NCBI RefSeq assembly: GCF_026625885.1 | Contig: NZ_CP113068.1 | Coordinates: 3,720,001 to 3,784,000 of the forward strand | Source of the DNA: Roseateles sp. SL47 | GTDB taxonomy: Bacteria > Pseudomonadota > Gammaproteobacteria > Burkholderiales > Burkholderiaceae_C | DNA length: 64,000 nt | Reading direction: 5' to 3' | Shown: piece after piece, positions 38,301-47,300 of the stretch | Position numbering within the stretch: the stretch's first letter is position 1 | How the letters are laid out: every line of letters starts with the position of its first letter | The notes under the pieces: model-generated | Seen by the model: only the letters and a program-made list of their open reading frames with translations | Told to the model about the DNA's origin: nothing | Database searches by the model: none | Translations under genes and position numbers: made by a program

Positions 38301-41300
38301 GCGGTCTGTTGAGTCTGCAGGCCGACCACTGGCAGAACCAGTCCGGCGTGCTGGCTGGTGCCGGGGCGGTGACTGCACGGGTCGGAGAACTACTCAACGC
38401 GGACGGTCAATGGAGCGGCCAAATCCTGACGCTGGATGCCGACCGGCTGAGCAACGTCGGCAGTGGCCTGATCTCGGCGTCCCAGACGTTGCAGGTCGAC
38501 GCCGGGGAACTGCACAACAGTGGCACCTTGTATTCCCATGGCAACCTGGGCATCAGCAGCCGGGGTGTGCTGGAGAACAGCGGCCTGATTCGTGGTTTTG
38601 GCGTGTCCACGCTGCAGGCGGATCAACTTCTACAGGGCGGCACGGTAGCATCGCAGGGCAACCTGACGGCCACGGCGCGTGAGATCAGCAGCGCCGGCAC
38701 GTGGGCGGCGGGCCTGCAGGCCGACAACACCTGGGCGGCGACGGGTAATCTGACCCTGTCCGTACAGGACAGCCTGCAGCACAGTGGCACCGCGATCGCA
38801 GCGGGGCTCCTGCAGATGACCGGCGCGCAACTGCAACTGCAGGGCAGCCAGGCGCGGGCCCGCGAAGTTGCCTTGCTCTCCCAGGGGGACCTCCGACTGG
38901 ATCACGCCACGATGGCGGTGAATGGTGTGATGTCCCTGGGGGCACAGTCCACGCTGAATACGGAAGGTGCGAGCCTCAGTGCGGCGGATGTGACCCTGGC
39001 GGCGGCGGACTGGCGTCATGCCGGTGGAACCTTGTCGCAGACCGCCGCAGCAGGGCGATTGCAGGTGGATGTGGCCGGCCAGCTCGACAATACGGGCGGC
39101 AAGATCGAAGCCAATGCGGCCACCGTGGACCTGCGCGCCGCTACGCTGAACAATGCCCAAGGCAGCATCATGCATGCGGGTGCCGGTGGTCTCCGGCTGG
39201 CGGTGGGTACCCTCTACGGCGCCCGGGGTGAACTGCTCAGCAATGGCGCACTGACACTGACCGCCAACGGTGGCGTTGATGTCAGCAACGCTCGGGTCCA
39301 GGCACAGCAGGTGGTGCTGGCCGCGGATTCGCTTCAAAACCAGGCTGGACAAATCACCGGCGTGGTGGGTGTGCAGCTCACCGTGGCCCAGAGGCTGGAC
39401 AACACCAGTGGCCTGCTGCAAAGCGGTGGCGACCTGCGGCTGCAGGCGGGGACCCTCGAGAACCGGGATGGGCAGATCGACGGTGAGGCGGTTCACCTCT
39501 CCGGCAGCGACCTGAGCAACACGGGGCAGGGTTTGGTGAACGCACGCCAGGCGCTGCACATCGAGGCCGGTCAATTCACCAGCACGGGTTCGCTGCAAGC
39601 GGGAGACACGCTGTCCGTGAGCACCGAAGTGGCTTTTGTCCAGGGTGGGCTGCTCTATGCACAGCGGGCGGTGACGGTCCAGGCCGGTGGCCTGTTGACC
39701 CAAACCGGACTGCTGGCCTCCGCTGACGCCGTCACCCTCCATGCGCGGGACCTGGCGGGCAGCGGCCAGATCGTGGCCGGTCTCCGTAACGACAACACCT
39801 TGGGAACATCCGGTGATCTGACCGTGGTCGGGACGGGCGCTGTGCAGCACAGCGGGCAGTTCCTTGCGGCGGGGGCGCTGTCTGTCACGGGCGCTTCGTT
39901 GTCCTTGCAGGGGAGCCAGTCCCAGGCGCAGGCCGTGGCCATGCGGGCCAGCCAAGGGGATCTCCGTCTGGAGGGCGGTGCCGTCATCACCTCCGGGCTG
40001 CTGGACCTGCAAAGCAACAGCACCCTGGATTCCAGTGGTGCGGCGCTGAGCGCAGCGTCGGTGAATCTACAGGCGCAGGACTGGCGAAACATCGCCGGCC
40101 AGCTGGCGCAGACGGATGCGGCAGGCATCTTGAACGTCGCCGTGCAGGGTCTGATCCAGAACCAGGACGGCCGCATTGCCGGCAATGTGAGCGACCTGAC
40201 GCTACAGGCATCACAGATCAACAACACCCATGGCGCGGTGGTGCATGCGGGTGCGGGTGTGTTGACGCTGCGCGCCGATCAACTCGACGGCAGCCAGGGG
40301 CAGATTCTCTCGGCCGGAAGCATTGCGCTGTCGGTGACGGGCGCGGCGGACCTTTCGGCGGCGACGACGCAGGGCCAAGGCATCACGTTGGAGGCTACCA
40401 GCCTGAACCATCAAGGCGGCCAATGGCTCAGCGCGGGCGGCACACGCCTGGCGGTGACGGGCGCCATGGACAACACCCATGGGCAGATCCAGTCCGCCGC
40501 AGATGTGGTGATCCATGCGGGCAACGTGACCAACCAGGACGGCCAGTTGAGTGGACAGATGCTGGACCTCACCACCGGCACCCTGAACAACGGCGCCAAC
40601 GGCCTGGCACTGGCGCAGCGAGGTTTGACACTCACCGTCGACCGACTGACCAATGTCGGTTCCTTGCAGTCCCAGGGTACGCTGGCCTTGAACGTGACTG
40701 GCACCATGGGCAATGCCGGGCAGATCTACAGCCAGGCGGACGCCATCGTCTCCGTGGGCGGCGTGCTGACACATTCCGGCCTGTTGGCAGCACAAGGTTC
40801 GCTGACGGTATCCGCAGGGGCCATCAACAGCGCTGGCGTGCTGGCCGCAGGCTTGAAGCCGGACAGCACCCTGGCCGGCCAGGGGCATCTCAGCCTTCAG
40901 GCACAACAGACGCTGCAGCACAGTGGCGCCACCATCGCCGCAGGCCAGTTGGACGTGAGCGGCGCGGCCCTGCAGTTGCAGAACAGCCAGATTCAGGGGC
41001 AGTCCGTCCATCTGACGGCGGCATCGGGCGGGCTTCAGATGGATCACGCCATTGTGGCGTCCGGCGGCGACCTCACGCTGCACAGCCTGGCGGGCATGCT
41101 GGTGACGGATGATGCGACCCTGAGCGGCGCCTCCGTGAACCTGCGCGCGCAGGATTGGCGCAATTTGGGTGGCACGGTGGGGCAATTGAGCGCCAGCGGT
41201 CAACTGGTGGCCGAGGTCGCAGGTAGCCTGAATAACGAGCGTGGCGCCATTGAAGCCACGGGCGGCGCCCTGACGCTGACGGCTCAGTCGATCACCAACA

Positions 41301-44300
41301 GCGACGGACGCATTGCACAGGCCGCCGCTGGCGCGCTGACCGTGCGAGCCGGCAGCCTTCAAGGGCAGCAAGGCGAGTTGCTGACCAATGGCACGCTGAC
41401 GCTCCAGGCGAACGGCGCGGTCAGCCTGGCCCAGGCGCTGACGCAAGCGCGGGATCTCTCTTTGACGGCGGCATCACTGGATCATCAGGGGGGCCAACTG
41501 CTGAGCACCGGCACCGCCAACCTGCAGGTCCAGGGGCAGGTCAACAACACCGGCGGCACGATGGTGAGCGGCGCGCTGATGGACCTGCACGCCGGCAGCC
41601 TGGTGAACAACACCGGTGGCCTGATGCAGAGCGGTGGCGGGCTCCAAGCCCGTGTCGACGGCACGCTGGAAAACCAGGGCGGCAGGCTCCGCTCGGGCGG
41701 GGACCTGCTGATCACCAGCGCACGCCTGGACAACCGAGGTGGCGAGGTGGGTTCGGATCGCACCCTGACGGCGCAGATCACCGGCGACCTCCTGAACACG
41801 GGCGGGAACCTCATAGCGCAGCGCGCGCTGACGGTAACCGCCAGCACGCTTGGCAATCAGCACGGTCAGATCGCCAGCCTGCAAGACGGCGTGACGATGA
41901 CAACCCAGGGTCAGCTCGACAACACTGGTGGCCTGGTCCAGGCGCAGGGAGGCCTGAAGGTGCGCACCAACGGCGGCGCATTGATCAACGCGCGTGATGC
42001 TGCGGTGACCACCTCGACGGGCATTCATGCCCAGGGTGGGATGACCATCGAAGCGGGCGCCCTCAGCAATGAATCAGGAATCAGCGCGGCGGCTGGCGCC
42101 AGCCTGACATCGTCCAGCCTGACCAACCGGGGGGAGATTTCGAGCGGCACGACGTTGCAGCTGATCACAGCAGGCACCTTGAACAACCAAGGGGGGCGTC
42201 TGATCAGCCTGGGCACGTTGGACGCCACAGGGCAGCAGGTACTGAACCAGGGTGGGCTTCTTTATGGTGGCCAAACCTTGACGGTCCAGGCCGCCACGCT
42301 TCTGGACAACATCAATACCAGTGGCACGGGCCAGGGCCTGCAGGGCGGAGCGGTGACGCTGCGCGCCGAGCAGGTGGACAACCGCGCTGGGCAGGTGCTG
42401 GCGAACGGAGATTTGCAGATCACCGCCCATCAATGGGTGAACAACAGCGGGGGACAGCTCGGCGCGGGTGGGCGACAGGTCATTGGCGATGGTGGCGCGG
42501 TCAGTGCCAGCGCCTTGTTGATGAACAACGTCGGCGGTCGTGTCTGGTCCGGGGGCGACTTCAACTTGACCGCACGGCAACTAGCGGACGGAGTGGCCGG
42601 GCAGATCAGCAGTGGTGGCAATCTGGGGCTGAGCCTGCAGGGTGACCTGACCTATGGCGCGGGTAGCCAATTGGCATCCACGGGCAATACCGTGCTGACG
42701 GTGACTGGCAACTTCACCAACCAGGGTGTCCTGCGCAGCGGCGGCACCCTCTCCGTGAGCGCTGCCAAAATCGATAACCAGGCCAGCGGCGAACTGAGCG
42801 GCGTGGTGACGCTGCTCAGTGCTGGAGGATCGCTGACCAACCGCGGGCTCATTGATGGCGACGGCGTGTCATTGACGGCTGGCCAGTTGATCAATGTGGG
42901 AACCGGGCGGATCTATGGCGGCGACATCGTCCTGACGGGCGGCTCGCTCACCAACGATGCGGAGAATGGGCAGGCGGCGGTGATTGCCGGACGCTATTCG
43001 CTGGATGGTCAATTCACGGGAGACATCAACAACCGCAATGGGGCGTTGATCTTTGCCGATGGGGGCCTGCAGATCACCGGGCAGAACCTGCTGAACGAGA
43101 ACGCCACCATCCAGGCCTCGGATTGGTTGGTGCTTTCGCTGCGGGGGGGCTTGACCAACAGCACGGTCTACGAGGGCATGGGGACCGGCCAGGGTGCGGG
43201 GCAGGGCGTCTTGGCCAGCAAGGCCTTCATCAGCAGCGGCGGCGACATGGCCATCACCGCAGGAAGTCTACTGAACAGCGGTGCGACCATCGAAGGGCGT
43301 GGCAACCTCACGCTGGTGTCTGCGGACATCAAGAATGTGAATCCTTATCTGAAATGGACGGTTTCCACGAGCGCGGGGGAGCCTTCCGTGATGATCTCCT
43401 ACTACATGGTGGGGCAGCTCTATGAAGACCGATCCATCACGATCAAACTGAATGGCCGGAATCCCGACGATGTGGTGAATGATTTCATCAAAGCCAACGA
43501 TGATCGCCGGCTGGAGCGGTACTTCCTGAGTGGCGGCACCACCACGGCGGTCACGCAGAGCTCAGCCGCGCAAATCATTGTGGGAGGGATCTTGACGGTG
43601 GTGGGCGGCACCATCACCAACGACATGAGCCGCGTGGTGGGGGCCAATGGGGTCTCCATCACGGCGGACACGGTGAACAACGTGGCGCATACGGTGCAAT
43701 CCGTGGGGACGGACGGTACGGTCACGCAGGTCACCCTGACGCTGCCGACGTCGGCGTCATCGGTGGTCCCCAATGCCTCGCAACCGGGTGTTCGGACCGG
43801 CGCGGGGGCGGTGACGACCGAGGGTGGCGCCACGGGGCAGGCCGCCCAGAGCGCGGGCCGGGCTGGCGGCCTGCCGGGTTTGCTGCAGAAGGCACTCCAT
43901 CAGGTCGACGGCGCCAGTGGCGCGGACACCAATGCCAACGTGAACACGGCCTGGCGCGCTGGCGAAAGCGCTGATCTGCTCACGGTGGATCAGGCCCAGG
44001 GCGCCGCACAATCGATGGCCGCCACGGCGGAACAACGCGAGGGTCGGTCCTTGCTGATTTCCGCGCTGCGCAATGCCACGGCCACACAGACGGATGGCCA
44101 GGCGGATGGCACCACCCGCGCGGCCGTTGCCGCTGAAGCGGTACGGGTTGCCGGGGCGACCAACGCCGCCCAACCTGCGGCCGCGCGGACAACCACACTG
44201 CGTGGCGCCGCGGCCACCTTCAATGGGAAGCCGCTGGCCCGCAGCGTGACCGTGAACCTGACGGTGCCGAACAACAGCCTGTTCAAGCTGCACAGCGAGG

Positions 44301-47300
44301 CCACGTCCAACTACCTGGTGGAGACAGACCCGCGGTTTGCCAACTACCGCGACTGGCTCTCCAGCGACTATCTGTTGGAGCAGTTGGCCATGGACCCAGC
44401 CACCACACAGAAGCGCCTGGGCGACGGGTTCTACGAGCAACGCCTGGTGCGCGAGCAGATCGGCGAGCTGACGGGTACCAGCTACTTGGCGGGTTATGCC
44501 AGCGACGAGGAGATGTACCGCGCGCTGCTGAGCAACGGTGCCAGCTTTGCCAAAGAGCATCAGCTGATCCCTGGCGTGGCCTTGACGGCGGAGCAGATGA
44601 CGCAGCTCACGACCGATCTGGTCTGGTTGGTGGAGCAAGACGTCACCCTGGCCGATGGTTCCGTGCAGAAGGTGCTGGTGCCGCAGGTGTATCTGGTGCC
44701 GCGAGACGGCGACCTGCAGGAGAACGGGGCGCTGATCGCCGGGGATCGGGTACAGATGGCGCTGGCCGGGGATCTCGGCAATGCCGGCACCATTCAGGGG
44801 GGCGACGTCACCGTCCAGGCACAGAACATCAGCAACACAGGCGCGGTGCGAGGCACCAGTGTGGCGTTGAGCGCGCGGGAGGACATCACCAACATCGGGG
44901 GCAAACTTGCGGCGACCGAGGACCTGAGCCTCGTCGCCGGACGGGACATCTCCGTTGGCAGTACCGTGGCCAGTGGGGCGTTTTATGACAAGGGCGTCTC
45001 CACGCGCAGTACGGTTCTGGACCGTGTGGCGGAGTTGAGCGCCGGTGGCGTGATGGTGTTGCAGGCTGGGCAGGATGTTTCGCTGCAGGCGGCCCAGCTC
45101 AAACAAGGCTCGGAGGGGCAGGGGGCCGATGGTGGCATCGTGATCCAAGCCGGGCGGGATGTGAACTTGAGCACCGTGGAGCTCTCCAAGTCGACGTCGG
45201 AGGTCAAGAACGCCAACAACTACCGAAACGAAAGCCTGACGCAGGACAGCGGCACCACCATTGACGCGCAAGGGCTGGTGGCGGTGCAGGCCGGACAGGA
45301 CGTGGTGGCCAAGGCTGCCACCTTGTCGAGCGCGCAGGGTTCGGTGCAACTGCTGGCGGGGCGTGATGTGCAGTTGCTGGCGGGTGAAGCCAATCAGGTC
45401 ATCGAGCAGATGACCCAGAAAAAGAAGAGTGGCTTCCTCAAAAAGAAGACCACCACGACCTACACCAAGACGGACGAGACTGTGGCGGTGGCCTCCACAG
45501 TCTCGGGCAGCACCGTGGAGGTGCGGGCAGGTCAGGACATCGGCGTTCTGGGCTCCAACGTGGTGTCGGATGCTGGCACCTCGCTGGTGGCCGGGCGCGA
45601 TGTGGTGATTGAAGGCGTGACCAACACGCTGGAGAGCGAGAGCTTCAGCAAGACGGTCAAGTCCGGCTTGATGAGCGGTGGCGGCATTGGCTTCACGGTG
45701 GGCAAGCAGTCGCTGGCGCAGACGAAGAAGAGCACCGAGGAGACGAATGCCGGCGCGACCGTCGCGAGCGTGCAAGGCGATGTGAGCATCGTGGCGGGTG
45801 AGGCCTACAAGCAGGTGGGGTCCGCCGTGTCCGCGCCGGCCGGCGATGTGAGCGTGGTGGCCAAGAGCATCGACATCGAAGAAGCCCGCAACACGTCCGT
45901 GCAGAACAGCGAGACGAAGTTCAAGCAGAGCGGGGTGACGGTATCGATCAGCGCACCGGGTGTCTCGGCGGCTTTGGGGGCGGTGTCGGCGGGTGAGCAC
46001 CTCACTCAGACCGAGGACGACCGGATGAAGGCCTTGGCTGCGGCCACTGCCATCTCCAAAGCCATGCAGGCGCAAAAAGAGATCGCTGCATTGTCCAAAT
46101 CGCTTGAGGAAGAGAAGGGCAAGGAGAGCATCAGCGTCAGCATCTCGGTGGGCAGCTCCAAGAGCACCAGCAACCAGGTGAATCAGGCGGACCAGGCGGC
46201 TGGCAGCACGGTGGTGGCCGGAGGCTCCTTGAGCCTGACGGCCACGGGTGCGGACAAGGACTCCAACGTGACGGTGCGCGGCAGCTCGCTCACAGGTCAG
46301 GACGTGATCATCCAGGCGGACAACGCCATTCACCTGGAGGCCGCCAGCAACAGCAACGAGCAGCACAGCACCAACAAGAGCAGCAGTGCTTCGGTGGGGG
46401 TGGGCTTCTCGCTGGGGGCAGACAGCAAAGTCGGCGTCACCGTGAGCGGCAGCGTCTCCAAGGGCAACTCGGACGGCGTGGACACCAGCTACACCACGAC
46501 CGAGGTGAAGGGCGGCAACAGCGTCAGGCTGGAATCCGGGGGCGACACCTCGCTGAAGGGCGCAGTGGTCACGGCGCCGCAAGTGGCAGCCAAGGTCGGC
46601 GGGGACCTCAAGGTGGAGAGCCTGCAAGACACCGCCACGTTTGACAGCAAGAGTACGACGGTCAGCGGCAGTGCCACGTTCACCGGACCCGCCCTGACCG
46701 GAGCCAGCGCCTCATACAGCCAATCCAAGGTTTCTGCGGACTACGCGGCGGTAGGGGCCCAGGCCGGCATCCGCGCGGGTGACGGCGGCTTCAATGTTGA
46801 AGTGGCCGGGAACACCGACCTCAAGGGCGGAGCGATCACCAGCAGCCAGGCGGCCATTGATGCCGGAAAGAATGCATTCAGCACTGGCACGCTGACCAGC
46901 ACGGACATTCAGAACCGCAGCCAGTACAGCGCCACTGCGGTGACGGTCAGTGCCGGGACCAGCGGTGGCATGGCCGGGGCCTACAAGGACAGCGGGGACG
47001 AGCGCAGCACCACCCAGAGCACGATCAGTGCGGGCGCGACCACGATCACGAGTGGAGATGCGGCGAGCCTGGCTGCGCTGGAGCAACTGGACCGAGGCGC
47101 CACCAACGACGCCACGGCCGGCAAGCTGGCGCAGGGGTGGGATGGGCAAAAGCTTGCCGAACAGGCCAAGCTGAATGCACAAATCGTGGCGGACTTTGGC
47201 GCGCAGGCGGCGAAGGAAGTGGGGGACTACGCCAAGCAGCAGACGGCGAAGTACGACCTTGCCAAGCTGCAGGAGTCGGCCATCCAGGATGCGCTGAAGA

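Noticed and set aside
43757..46627. 956-codon open frame antisense to cdiA
   Set aside because: It arises from GC-rich codon bias of the beta-helix repeats, with a composition rich in His/Arg/Gly and no domain.
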